Assembly (NCBI RefSeq): GCF_003367315.1
Contig: NZ_CP031415.1
Coordinates: forward strand, 928,001-992,000
Direction: 5' to 3'
DNA length: 64,000 nucleotides
Source of the DNA: Saccharospirillum mangrovi
GTDB lineage: Bacteria > Pseudomonadota > Gammaproteobacteria > Pseudomonadales > Natronospirillaceae
Below, in pieces: positions 34,074 to 42,571 of this stretch. Position 1 is the first letter of the stretch. Every line of letters starts with the position of its first letter. A program made the translations under genes and the position numbers. The notes beneath the pieces are model-generated. The model was not told the origin of the DNA and did not search any database. It worked only from the letters and a program-made list of their open reading frames with translations.

Positions 34074-34988
34074 TCACCATTGGTAACGCGTCAGTCGACG
34101 CTGAACGATAAAGAAATACAGCATGACGCCGACCAGGATGACTAAAAACATCATCGTTGCGACCGTGGCACCCATGGTGGCCGAGCCAATTTGCGACTGG
34201 TAACCGAAGAAAGTTCGATAGAAAAACGTACCCAGAATATCGGTGGAAAAATTCGGTCCGGCGAGTGCGCCTTTAACGGCGTAAATCAATTCGAAGGCGT
34301 TGAAATTTCCGACGAACGTCAGAATGGTGACCAGGCCTAAAGTCGGCAAAATCAATGGCACGCGAATGCGCCAGAAAATGCGCCAGGGTGAAGCGCCATC
34401 GACATGGGCGGCTTCAATTAAGTCGTCCGGAATCGACAGCAGCGCGGCGTAAATCAACATCATCGGGATGCCGACAAACTGCCACACCGAAATCAACGCC
34501 AGCGTAATTAAGGCACTGCTTTCACGACCGAGCCAGGCTTCGAATAAAAAGCCCAGTCCAAAGAAATCAAGAAAACCTTCGGTCACGCCCCACAACGGAC
34601 TCAGCATTAATTGCCAGATAAAACCGATGATGACGACCGATAACAACGTCGGTAAAAAAATCAGCGTGCGATAGGCGCGCGCACCGCGTAAATCTTTCAG
34701 GCTGAGCAAGGCTGCCAACAACAAACCGATGGGGTTTTGCACCAGCATGTGAATGATAAAAAATTTGGTGTTATTCCACAGCGCGTTCCAGAACGGACCG
34801 GACCAGTTGTCATCGCCCAGCAGAGTAAAAAAATTACCCAGGCCATGAAACTGACGGACACCATCGGGGCTGTCGGTAAACAAACTCAGGCGCAACGTAT
34901 CGAATAACGGATAGGCGCTGAACAGGGTGTAAATCAGCACGGCCGGCGCCAGGAAAAAAATCAGGTGCCAGGGGAAAGCGCGTTTCAT
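34074..34988 (-). CDS. Carbohydrate ABC importer permease (MalF type)
   Basis: This 304-residue permease has six helices and the EAA motif (IEAAHVDGASPWRIFWRIRV). The N-terminal helix WHLIFFLAPAVLIYTLF and the following NFFTLLGDDNW segment fit the MalF/UgpA/GtsB group. The ATG at 34988 has GAGG 6 bases upstream. It forms a heterodimer with the next gene's product. Its reading frame is richer in A/T than most of the window, suggesting a separate history or weaker codon selection. Confidence 0.9.
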   Translation of the reverse strand: MKRAFPWHLIFFLAPAVLIYTLFSAYPLFDTLRLSLFTDSPDGVRQFHGLGNFFTLLGDDNWSGPFWNALWNNTKFFIIHMLVQNPIGLLLAALLSLKDLRGARAYRTLIFLPTLLSVVIIGFIWQLMLSPLWGVTEGFLDFFGLGFLFEAWLGRESSALITLALISVWQFVGIPMMLIYAALLSIPDDLIEAAHVDGASPWRIFWRIRVPLILPTLGLVTILTFVGNFNAFELIYAVKGALAGPNFSTDILGTFFYRTFFGYQSQIGSATMGATVATMMFLVILVGVMLYFFIVQRRLTRYQW

Positions 34989-35014
34989 GGTGAACCTCGG
35001 AACGGCTAAAAACA

Positions 35015-35045
35015 GCCGGGCTTTTTGCGAATTAAAAAGCCCGGC
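35015..35045. repeat. 12-bp inverted repeat before the first permease gene
   Basis: GCCGGGCTTTTT (35015-35026) and AAAAAGCCCGGC (35034-35045) are perfect inverted arms around a 7-nt loop. It lies between the terminator after the solute-binding gene and the permease start. It may be a bidirectional terminator or an mRNA stabiliser. Confidence 0.75.
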
Positions 35046-35051
35046 AGGGAT

Positions 35052-35079
35052 AAAAAAAGGAGAGGCGTGACCGCCCCTC
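35052..35079 (-). terminator. Terminator between solute-binding protein and permease genes
   Basis: Reading the minus strand, the 8-bp stem 35079-35072 / 35067-35060 (one G-T pair) is followed within one base by seven T (35058-35052). Read-through past it would give low permease levels relative to the binding protein, a usual arrangement in importers. Confidence 0.8.
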
Positions 35080-35082
35080 AAA

Positions 35083-35104
35083 GAGCCGGGAGAGTGACCG
35101 GCTC
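35083..35104 (-). terminator. Hairpin directly after the solute-binding gene
   Basis: GAGCCGG and CCGGCTC (minus strand, 35104-35098 / 35089-35083) form a 7-bp stem followed by TTTGAGG. It is a weak terminator or a 3'-end protecting hairpin in front of the stronger one at 35052-35079. Confidence 0.55.
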
Positions 35105-35119
35105 ATCAGCCCTTTCAAA

Positions 35120-36373
35120 TCATTTGGACTGAGGTTCGTACCATTGCTCGAAACCGTCCTGAATCTGTTCAGCCGCGTCTTCCGGCGACAAAGTGCCGTT
35201 CAGAACCTGGCTGGAAACCACCCACAGTTCCTGTTCCATGTTCGGCGTGCCACGGTTCATAACCTGGGCGTTCAAGCGAATGGTGGATTCGCAATCGTTG
35301 CGCCAGGAAATCATTTCCGCCGCGACCGGATCCTGCACTTCAACCTGATGGTTCGACAGTGAGAAGAAACCGGTGACTTCGTTGGTGAACAGGTCGGCGA
35401 AATCAGCGCTGGCAACCCAGTCGAGGAAGGTGCGGGCGGCATCGCCGTTTTTGCTGGCCGGGTTGATGCCGATGCCCATGTCGGTGTGATCCGAGATGTA
35501 GCAGGTGTCGCCGCTGTCAGCGACCGGCGGTTTGAAGGCGCCGAACTCGAAGATCGCCTGGTTGTTGAAATAGGAAATGTCCCAGGAACCGGTCGGGTAA
35601 ATGGCCGCGCGGCCTAAAGCGAACAGGTTTTGCGAGTCGCCGTAGGTCTGGGCTTCGTAACCGCGACCCATGTAGTCGCCCCAGCTGGCCATTTCTTTCC
35701 AGACGTCGACGAACTCGTCGTCGGTGAATTTGGCGTCGCCAGACAACAGCGCCAGTCGGCCTTCTTCACCTTTCCAGTAATTTGCACCGATGTTGGTGAA
35801 AACGATCTGGTTGGCTTCCCACTGATCGTTGGTGCCCAACGCCAGCGGTGTGTAGTCGGAGTCGTCTTTGATGGTGTTCAGTGTGGCGAAGAATTCATCG
35901 CGCGTTTCCGGGATGTCCAGATCCAGTTCGTCAAAAATGGCTTTGTTGTAGAAGAAGCCATGAATGACTGAAGCCATCGGCAGACAGAAGGTGGTTTCAC
36001 CGTCGTCGGTGCTCCAGGCACGCTTGGCGAAATCCTGGTAGTTGTCGAGCGCGTCCAGGCCGTTCAGCGGTTGCAGGTAGCCTTGGTTGAACAGACTCAG
36101 CGACTGGTCGAACGGACGGCAGGTGATCAGGTCACCCGCGGTTCCGGCTTGCAGACGGGCGTTGATGGAGGAGTCGTATTCGGTCGGGGCCGTGGCGTTA
36201 AAACGCACTTCAATGTTCGGATGTTCGGCGTTAAACGCCGGAATCAGAATGTCTTCCCACAGGTCTTTATCGTCCACACGCCAGCTTTCGATGGTCAGTG
36301 TTTCAGCCTGAACGCCCAGGCTCAGGGTCGCCGCCAGCGTGACACCGGCAACGGTCGTTTGCATCTTCTTCAT
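35120..36373 (-). CDS. Carbohydrate ABC importer solute-binding protein
   Basis: The 417-residue periplasmic protein has a signal peptide ending near SLGVQA and a family-1 solute-binding fold (LQAGTAGDLITCRPFDQSLS; AIYPTGSWDISYFNNQ). The mature part is rich in Asp and Glu, as in marine bacteria. The ATG at 36373 follows GAGAGAATCGAG. An upstream in-frame start would add 30 residues before the signal peptide. It leads the importer operon with the two permeases. Sugars or glycosides are likely ligands; the exact one cannot be told. Confidence 0.9.
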   Translation of the reverse strand: MKKMQTTVAGVTLAATLSLGVQAETLTIESWRVDDKDLWEDILIPAFNAEHPNIEVRFNATAPTEYDSSINARLQAGTAGDLITCRPFDQSLSLFNQGYLQPLNGLDALDNYQDFAKRAWSTDDGETTFCLPMASVIHGFFYNKAIFDELDLDIPETRDEFFATLNTIKDDSDYTPLALGTNDQWEANQIVFTNIGANYWKGEEGRLALLSGDAKFTDDEFVDVWKEMASWGDYMGRGYEAQTYGDSQNLFALGRAAIYPTGSWDISYFNNQAIFEFGAFKPPVADSGDTCYISDHTDMGIGINPASKNGDAARTFLDWVASADFADLFTNEVTGFFSLSNHQVEVQDPVAAEMISWRNDCESTIRLNAQVMNRGTPNMEQELWVVSSQVLNGTLSPEDAAEQIQDGFEQWYEPQSK

Positions 36374-36684
36374 CTCGATTCTCTCGCTGTCATTATTGTT
36401 CAGGCCGCGTTGTGTGTTTCTTATCCGTTGCGGCCGACTGAGCCACTCTAGGAGGCTTGGCAACCTGACTGTGAATAACCCGCCGGCCCGGTTGAAAGGT
36501 GGCCGAAAGAGAGCCTGAACGGCGATGTCTCGCCGCCTCGAACCGGCGTAAACGACACCCTGGGACGTTGCGCAAACTTGCCCGCAAGACAGCGGTTACT
36601 GACGGTAAGACAGCGCTAAGATTTAGTAATACTTTGAAGGGTTTTGCTGGGTTAGGATGGCGAAAACGCTGTGATGTCCGTCTG
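36374..36684. promoter_or_regulatory. Divergent regulatory region between two solute-binding genes
   Basis: This 311-bp region has no convincing gene. It must hold divergent promoters for the importer and for the sensor operon, but I see no boxes close to consensus. Small inverted repeats are present: GGCCGC (36403-36408) with GCGGCC (36430-36435), and GGCGA-TGTC-TCGCC near 36520. These are candidate operator sites for the response regulator encoded downstream, without further support. Confidence 0.5.
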
Positions 36685-37938
36685 ATGAAACCCGCCATTC
36701 TTCGTTCCCTGTGCTGCTGTCTTCTCTGGGCCTGCTGGCTGCCGTATGCCGTCTCGGCGGACATGCCGACCTTGGAAGTGTTGCACTGGTGGACTTCGGC
36801 CGGAGAGGTTGAAGCGGCTGATGTGCTGAAGCAAGGTTTGGCCGAACGCGGTTTAAACTGGCAGGACTATCCGGTGCCCGGCGGTGGCGGCGATTCGGCC
36901 ATGGCGGTGTTGAAGGCGCGCGTCATCAACGGTTCGCCGCCGGGCGCGGCGCAAATCATCGGGCCGAACATTCAATACTGGTCGGGATTGGGTTTCTTGC
37001 AGCCGCTGTCGAACCCGGCGCTGGCGGCGGACGGTCTGTTTTATCCGGTGGTGGACGATTTAATTCGGGTCGATGGTCAGGTAGTAGCGGTACCGCTGTC
37101 GATTCATCGCATCAATTGGATGTGGCTGAACCCCAAGGTGTTCGAACAACTCGATTTGCCGCTGCCAACTACCTGGAGCCAGTTGATGCGCGCCGCGCCA
37201 AGGTTGCGCGCCGCCGGCATTGTGCCGCTGGCGCACGGCAACCAACCCTGGCAGAACGCGACCTTGTTTGAAGTGCTGTTGCTGAGCGAAGCCGGGCCGG
37301 AATTTTATCGGCGTTATTTTGTTGAGCAGGACCCGGCGGTGCTGGAAGACATTCGCGTCGTTGCGACTTTTGAACGCTTGCGCGAACTGAAGTCGCTGAT
37401 GGATCCGGGCATGATCAACCGCAGTTGGCAGGACGCCAGTCGCATGGTGGCCGACGGCGATGCGGCGGCGCAGATCATGGGCGACTGGGTGAAAGGGGCA
37501 TTCACTGCCTGGGGCCTGAAAGCCGGCGAAGATTATTTGTGCCTGGCCGTGCCTGGCACTAACGAGCAGCATCTGTACAGCATCGACACCTTCGTGCAGT
37601 TCAAAGACAACCCCAATCCGATTTCCGCCCAGCCGTTTATTGAAACGCTGTTGGCGCCGTCGGTGCAGCGCGAATTCAGTCTCGCCAAGGGCACGATTCC
37701 GGTGCGGCGCGATTTGACGATGGCGGGTTTCGACGATTGTTCGCGCGCCTCGCATCATGTGTTTAATCAGGCGGCGGACGAACATCGATTGGCGCCGTCG
37801 ATGGCGCATTCGATGGCCACCTCGCCGGAAACCGAAGACGCGGTGTTTGAAATTGTGCACCGCTTTTTTATCGACGACAGCGTCAGCCCCGAAACCGCCA
37901 CTGCGCAATTGGCGCAATCGTTAAGAGCCTTGAAGTGA
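36685..37938 (+). CDS. GtsA-like glucose/mannose-type solute-binding protein
   Basis: This 417-residue periplasmic protein has a signal peptide (cleavage probably after AVSA). Mature segments LEVLHWWTSAGEVEAADVLK, PVPGGGGDSAMAVLKARVIN and AAQIIGPNIQYWSGLGFL closely follow Pseudomonas GtsA and related glucose-binding proteins. It is not next to permease genes on its own strand. It is followed without a gap by a response regulator and a sensor kinase (its TGA overlaps the next ATG). It may serve as the periplasmic signal partner of the kinase, or bind sugar for the divergent importer. Both are inference. Confidence 0.85.
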   Translation: MKPAILRSLCCCLLWACWLPYAVSADMPTLEVLHWWTSAGEVEAADVLKQGLAERGLNWQDYPVPGGGGDSAMAVLKARVINGSPPGAAQIIGPNIQYWSGLGFLQPLSNPALAADGLFYPVVDDLIRVDGQVVAVPLSIHRINWMWLNPKVFEQLDLPLPTTWSQLMRAAPRLRAAGIVPLAHGNQPWQNATLFEVLLLSEAGPEFYRRYFVEQDPAVLEDIRVVATFERLRELKSLMDPGMINRSWQDASRMVADGDAAAQIMGDWVKGAFTAWGLKAGEDYLCLAVPGTNEQHLYSIDTFVQFKDNPNPISAQPFIETLLAPSVQREFSLAKGTIPVRRDLTMAGFDDCSRASHHVFNQAADEHRLAPSMAHSMATSPETEDAVFEIVHRFFIDDSVSPETATAQLAQSLRALK

Positions 37939-38663
37939 TGAAAGCCAAACGTCTGGTCGTGGTCGATGACGACTACAAAATCCGCGAATTGCTGAAAACC
38001 TATCTGGAGAAAAACAATTACCAGGTCGATGTCGCTGCCGATGGCGAATCCTTTCTGACGTTGTTCCGACAAACGCCGGATATTTCATTGGTGGTGCTCG
38101 ACATCATGTTGCCCGGCCAGGATGGTTTCAGCGTCTGCCAGAAAGTGCGGGCGGTGTCGGACGTACCAATCATCATGCTGACCGCCAATGCCGAGGAAAC
38201 CGACCGCGTCGTTGGCCTGGAAATGGGTGCGGACGATTACATCGCCAAGCCGTTCAGTCCGCGCGAATTACTGGCGCGCATTAAGGCCATTCATCGTCGT
38301 TATGAGCCGATGCAACACAGCGCCGACGATGGCGGTCGTTACTATCGGTTTCGCGGCCATGTGCTCGATGGTCTGGAACGCACGCTGACGTTGCAGGGCG
38401 GCCAGCCGGAAAGCATCAGTGGCGCCGATTTTCAGTTGCTGAAATTGTTCCTCGATCACGCCGGCGATGTGTTGTCGCGCTCCTATTTGATGAAGTCGAC
38501 ACGCGGGCGTGATCTGGGTCCGCTGGATCGTTATCTGGATGTGCAGATCAGTCGTTTGCGCACGCGGTTGTCGGGCAGCGATTCGTCGCAACTGATCAAA
38601 ACCGTGCGCGGTCAGGGCTATGTGTTCACCGCCGATGTGGAACGGCTGCATGCGCCCGATTAA
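37938..38663 (+). CDS. OmpR-family response regulator
   Basis: This 241-residue regulator has a receiver domain with acidic pocket D10-D12, phosphorylation site D55 (VVLDIMLPGQDG) and K near 105 (IAKPFSPRELLARI). The C-terminal half is an OmpR-type winged helix (LLKLFLDHAGDVLSRSYLM, then VDVQISRLRTRL-like DVQISRLRTRL, and TVRGQGYVF). The ATG at 37938 shares a base with the preceding stop. It resembles GltR, which controls glucose-uptake genes in Pseudomonas, and lies in a matching context. The target is probably the importer at 33194-36373. Confidence 0.9.
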   Translation: MKAKRLVVVDDDYKIRELLKTYLEKNNYQVDVAADGESFLTLFRQTPDISLVVLDIMLPGQDGFSVCQKVRAVSDVPIIMLTANAEETDRVVGLEMGADDYIAKPFSPRELLARIKAIHRRYEPMQHSADDGGRYYRFRGHVLDGLERTLTLQGGQPESISGADFQLLKLFLDHAGDVLSRSYLMKSTRGRDLGPLDRYLDVQISRLRTRLSGSDSSQLIKTVRGQGYVFTADVERLHAPD

Positions 38664-40110
38664 AGCCTGGCTGCCGAAATCGCTGTTTGCCCGTTTGTTG
38701 CTGGTGATGTTGACCGGCATCAGTTTGGCGCAGCTCAGCACCAGTTTGATTTGGGCCAGCCAGGTGCGCAGCGACAGCCGCGCGCGCATCAACGAAAACG
38801 CTCAATACATGGCGGTGTCGCTGGCATCGACCATTCGTTATTTTCAGGCGCTGCCGGATAACGTGCGGCCGATTGTGATTGAGCAGCAACGCGAAGTCGG
38901 CGGCAGCCGTTTGTTCATCAGCGTTAATCAGACGCGCTTGCCGATTGAGCCGGAAGTGAACGATCCGTGGCGGGCGCCGCTGCTCGGCGCCATTCAGACG
39001 CAACTCAAAGCCGAAATTGATCAGCCGGTGCAACTGGCGCTGGCGATGCCGTCGGCGGTTCGGTTGTACGACGAGCGCATTCCGCTGACCGAAATGCCGG
39101 TGCGCTGGATTCGCCAAAGTCTGGTTCTGGAACCCGATCCGGCGCCCATCGTTGTCGCCCAGGTACCGCTCGATAATGGCCATTGGTTGTATCTGGCGAC
39201 GCTGATGCCCGATCCGTACATTCTCGATCGTGATCGCGGTCTGGCGCCGGAACGGTGGTGGTCGCTGGGCGCGACCTTGTTCGTGGTCGGCGTGCTGTGT
39301 TTTCTGTTCGTGCGCTGGCAAACCCGACCGCTGCGCCGACTGGCCGAAGCCGCCGATGCCTTTGGCCGGGGCGTGGAAGAGCCGCCGGTCTCGGCCTCGG
39401 GCATGCGCGAACTGGACGCCACCGCCGAAGCGTTTGAGGCGATGAAGCTGCGCATTCAGCGGTATCTGGACGATCGCGAACGTTTGTTCGCCGCCATCTC
39501 GCACGACTTGCGCACACCCATCACCCGCTTGCGCATTCAAGCGGAATTGATCGACGACGACAGCCTGCGCGCCTCGCTCGACGAAGACTTGGAAGAGCTG
39601 GAAATGATGGTCAAGGGCGCGCTGCAAACGGTGCGCGACACCGATATTCACGAAGACCCGCGCCCGGTCGATCTCGGTGCCTTACTGTTGAAGATTGCCG
39701 ACGAGCGCCGGGTGGCGGCGCAGTCGGTGTCGGTCACGGTGTCTGATGCGGTTGATTACGTCGGCAAACCGCTGGCGCTGAAACGCAGCCTCGCCAACCT
39801 GATCGACAACGCCATTCAGTATGGCGACCGCGCCGAGGTGAGTCTGGCGGTGGTTGGCGACAGCGTGGAAATCCGCATTCGCGATCACGGCCCCGGCTTG
39901 CCAGACAGCGATCTCTCCAAGCTGTTCAAACCCTACAGTCGACTCGACCACGGCCGTGCCCGCAACGCCGGCGGCATGGGGTTGGGTCTGGGCATTGCGC
40001 AAAGCATCGTGCACGCCCACGGCGGCGATTTATTGCTGGCGAATCATCCATCCGGCGGCTTGTCGGTGCGGGTACGTCTGCCGCTGATTTATGCAGTGCG
40101 TCGCCTGTGA
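38650..40110 (+). CDS. Sensor histidine kinase
   Basis: This 486-residue inner-membrane kinase has a first helix (about 12-37), a periplasmic sensor region of about 160 residues and a second helix (WWSLGATLFVVGVLCFLFV, near 210-225). A HAMP segment, the phosphoacceptor H285 (FAAISHDLRTPITRLRIQAE) and ATPase boxes N (LANLIDNAIQYGD), G1 (DHGPGLP) and G2 (GMGLGLGI) follow. The ATG at 38650 overlaps the regulator gene by 14 bases. It phosphorylates the regulator encoded upstream. The likely stimulus is a sugar or a sugar-loaded binding protein. Confidence 0.92.
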   Translation: MRPIKAWLPKSLFARLLLVMLTGISLAQLSTSLIWASQVRSDSRARINENAQYMAVSLASTIRYFQALPDNVRPIVIEQQREVGGSRLFISVNQTRLPIEPEVNDPWRAPLLGAIQTQLKAEIDQPVQLALAMPSAVRLYDERIPLTEMPVRWIRQSLVLEPDPAPIVVAQVPLDNGHWLYLATLMPDPYILDRDRGLAPERWWSLGATLFVVGVLCFLFVRWQTRPLRRLAEAADAFGRGVEEPPVSASGMRELDATAEAFEAMKLRIQRYLDDRERLFAAISHDLRTPITRLRIQAELIDDDSLRASLDEDLEELEMMVKGALQTVRDTDIHEDPRPVDLGALLLKIADERRVAAQSVSVTVSDAVDYVGKPLALKRSLANLIDNAIQYGDRAEVSLAVVGDSVEIRIRDHGPGLPDSDLSKLFKPYSRLDHGRARNAGGMGLGLGIAQSIVHAHGGDLLLANHPSGGLSVRVRLPLIYAVRRL

Positions 40111-40176
40111 CGGCTGGCACGGGCTATGCTGGTTGAACGTGCAACTGGAACAGTAACCGTCAAAGAGGACTAGCAG

Positions 40177-40614
40177 ATGGATGCATTTTTACAGGCGGCA
40201 ATTGACGAAGCGCGACTCGGTCTGGACGAAGGCGGTATTCCCATTGGCTCGGTGCTGGTGCACGAAGGGCGCATCATCGGGCGCGGTCATAACCGGCGCG
40301 TGCAACACGGCAGTACGGTGTTGCACGGTGAAATGGATGCGCTGGAAAACGCCGGTCGTTTGCCCGCTTCGGTGTATCGCGACTGTGTGTTGTACACCAC
40401 CTTATCGCCGTGCCCGATGTGTACTGGCGCCATCTTGCTGTACGGCATTCCCAAAGTCGTGATCGGTGAAAACCACACCTTTATGGGCGAGGAAGGCTTG
40501 TTGCGCGAGCGTGGCGTCCAGATTGAGGTGGTGCAGAACGCCGATTGCATTGCGATGATGGAAGGCTTTATTGAAGCCGAACCGACCTTGTGGAACGAGG
40601 ACATCGGCGAGTAG
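40177..40614 (+). CDS. Cytosine deaminase of the small, yeast FCY1-like type
   Basis: The 145-residue protein has the zinc motifs H50-G-E52 and PCPMC (C79, C82) of the cytidine/deoxycytidylate deaminase fold. Beyond these, long stretches run parallel to yeast Fcy1: LHGEMDALENAGRLPASVYR, YTTLSPCPMCTGAILLYGIP, VVIGENHTF, and the C-terminal WNEDIGE (WFEDIGE in yeast). This points to cytosine deaminase rather than TadA or guanine deaminase. It would turn cytosine into uracil for pyrimidine salvage. The ATG has AGAGGA 9 bases upstream. It is a single gene. Confidence 0.85.
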   Translation: MDAFLQAAIDEARLGLDEGGIPIGSVLVHEGRIIGRGHNRRVQHGSTVLHGEMDALENAGRLPASVYRDCVLYTTLSPCPMCTGAILLYGIPKVVIGENHTFMGEEGLLRERGVQIEVVQNADCIAMMEGFIEAEPTLWNEDIGE

Positions 40615-40629
40615 CCGATGCCCCATTCA

Positions 40630-41457
40630 TCACATTAAAAACGGACCGAGCGTCGGCCGTTGCAACCAGTTTTCTGGCGCGTAAGGCAGTGCGCCATCGA
40701 CGACGTGAAAGGTCAGTGCCAGGCGCGAACGCGCCGAGCGATTGGCTGCACTGTAATGCGGCAAGTGGCCGTGAAACACCAGCAGATCGCCGGCCTTAAC
40801 CGGCATCGGCGTGCCGCTGTCGGTGGGCCAGGGCGTTGCGTCGAGCGGCACCATCCACATCTCTTTGCCATCGCAGTGATAGCGTTCGCGCAGCGGGCCG
40901 GTCTGGCCGCCAGGGTCGAGCCACAGGCAACCGTTTTCCAGCGTCGCATCTTCCAGTGCAAACCAATACGTCAGCACGCTGCTCGGTTCGGTATAGAAGA
41001 AACTGGCGTCCTGATGCCAGACCACTTCGCCACCGATGCGCGGCTGTTTAAAAATCACCATGGTCTGATACAGGCTGGGCTGTTGCTGGCCCAGATCGCG
41101 CGCGATGTCACCAAACACAGAACGTTGCGCCACTTCGCGATACACCTCGTCCAGATCGTGCAAGGCATGGCCGATTTTATTGATGCTCTGTGCTCGAGGC
41201 TGGGCCAGTTCGCCGGCGTCGTTGAAGGCTTTTTCTTCAAAAAAGCAGCGCACTTTTTCCGCCGAACCGAGAAAGAAATCGTTGTTCAGATGTTCGCGGT
41301 CGACGGTGGAAAAGCGCACGTTCGGATCGATTTCGGCGCTCTCAATTAATTCATAAGCGCGATCAATCAACGCAGCACGATCGGCGGCGCTGAGTTGTTG
41401 CGGCAACAGCACGTAGCCGTCGCGATCGAAGTGTTGGCGTTGTTCGGCACTGAGCAT
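40630..41457 (-). CDS. Phytanoyl-CoA dioxygenase (PhyH) family protein
   Basis: This 275-residue Fe(II)/2-oxoglutarate dioxygenase has the iron ligands H-x-D in VWHQDASFF and a distal His in FHGHLPHYSAANRS. The Arg that binds 2-oxoglutarate lies in the RSRLALTFH region. The overall length and the WLDPGGQTGPLRERY segment resemble PHYHD1-like proteins. The physiological substrate is unknown. The ATG at 41457 was chosen because the family begins here (MLSAEQRQHFDRDGYVLLP); in-frame sequence upstream belongs to the GST gene. It lies 41 bases after the GST stop. Confidence 0.88.
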   Translation of the reverse strand: MLSAEQRQHFDRDGYVLLPQQLSAADRAALIDRAYELIESAEIDPNVRFSTVDREHLNNDFFLGSAEKVRCFFEEKAFNDAGELAQPRAQSINKIGHALHDLDEVYREVAQRSVFGDIARDLGQQQPSLYQTMVIFKQPRIGGEVVWHQDASFFYTEPSSVLTYWFALEDATLENGCLWLDPGGQTGPLRERYHCDGKEMWMVPLDATPWPTDSGTPMPVKAGDLLVFHGHLPHYSAANRSARSRLALTFHVVDGALPYAPENWLQRPTLGPFLM

Positions 41458-41498
41458 GGTTGTTCTCGCGTATGAAGGCGTGACAACGCCTCGGTTAA

Positions 41499-42155
41499 TC
41501 AGGCGTCGGCGATTTCCGATTCGGCGATGGTTTCGGCTTCTTCCTGAGCGGCACTGAGCCATTCTTGCATGGCTTTGAGCCGGTTCAGTTCGCCCATCCA
41601 TTGGCTGATTTCCTGCGGCACGGCGATGCCATAGGTTGTGAATCGACTTGCCACCGGGGCGTAAAATGCATCGGCGATGGAGAATTTTCCGAGCAGAAAT
41701 GGCCCTTCGGAGCGCTGCAATAAATCACCCAATAATTCACACACCCGGTCGATGTCTTTTTGCGTGGCGGCATCCGGTTTAAAACCGCTGACCCGACGGC
41801 GGCAATTCATCGGCATGGCGTTGCGAAGCGCGAAAAACCCGGAGTGCATTTCGGCTACGGCCGCGCGACCGAGCGCACGCAAATTCGGATTACCGGGCCA
41901 GCCCTGACCGTCAAGAAAACGCTCGTTCACGGTTTCAGCAATGGCGAGCGAATCGCAGACCGTGAGGCCGCCCATATCGAGTACCGGCACTTTTCCGCTG
42001 GGTGAGTATTGCGCCATCAATGCCGACGTGCGTGCTTCGTACAACGGAATGCGCACTTCCTTGAAACGCACTTTGAATTGTTTGAGCAGCAACCAGGGGC
42101 GCAGCGACCAGGATGAATAATTTTTGTTGCCGATGACCAGCGTCAAATCGTTCAT
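41499..42155 (-). CDS. Glutathione S-transferase family protein
   Basis: This 218-residue protein has a thioredoxin-like N-terminal domain (LTLVIGNKNYSSWSLRPWLL, with a Ser-rich active site and SGKVPVLDMGGLTVCDSLAI as the glutathione-binding turn with cis-Pro). A helical C-terminal domain follows (GKFSIADAFYAPVASRF). It is of the type found widely in Proteobacteria with uncharacterised substrates. Its ATG overlaps the stop of the MmcQ/YjbR gene as ATGA. Confidence 0.9.
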   Translation of the reverse strand: MNDLTLVIGNKNYSSWSLRPWLLLKQFKVRFKEVRIPLYEARTSALMAQYSPSGKVPVLDMGGLTVCDSLAIAETVNERFLDGQGWPGNPNLRALGRAAVAEMHSGFFALRNAMPMNCRRRVSGFKPDAATQKDIDRVCELLGDLLQRSEGPFLLGKFSIADAFYAPVASRFTTYGIAVPQEISQWMGELNRLKAMQEWLSAAQEEAETIAESEIADA

Positions 42156-42538
42156 GATGACTCTCCTTCTGATTCTCCTTGATGAACGAGGCGGGCTTGG
42201 ACTGCTTTGGGCAGTGTTTGTTTGACCAGTTCATAGGAATCGTCGATCCAGCTTTGCACCAGTTCAATGTCCAGACCGGCCTCGAGATCGATCGTATTCC
42301 AGTGTTTTTTATTCATGTGGTAGCCGGGCGTGACGGCACTGAAGGTGTCGCGAATGATCAGCGCCTGTTGCGGGTCGCATTTGAGATTCATGCCCAGCGG
42401 TGTGCGATCAATCATCAGCAGCGCGAACATTTTTCCGGCGACTTTATACACCAACGCCTGCGGGCCGAAGGGCGTCTCTTCGGTGCAACCGGGTTTGGCG
42501 CTGAGTCGTTCGCGCCAGACTTCGACTTCGTTGTTCAT
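42152..42538 (-). CDS. MmcQ/YjbR family protein
   Basis: This 128-residue protein has the CyaY/YjbR-like fold signatures: TEETPFGPQALVYKVAGKMF, MNLKCDPQQALIIRDTF, GYHMNKKHWNTIDL, and LVQSWIDDSYELV. The family is annotated as DNA-binding but the biological role is unclear. It lies upstream of the GST and is translationally coupled to it. It is separated from dxs by 33 bases on the same strand. Confidence 0.9.
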   Translation of the reverse strand: MNNEVEVWRERLSAKPGCTEETPFGPQALVYKVAGKMFALLMIDRTPLGMNLKCDPQQALIIRDTFSAVTPGYHMNKKHWNTIDLEAGLDIELVQSWIDDSYELVKQTLPKAVQARLVHQGESEGESS

Positions 42539-42571
42539 GCAACCTCCGTTTTGCGCGGGCGCGTCGAGGTG

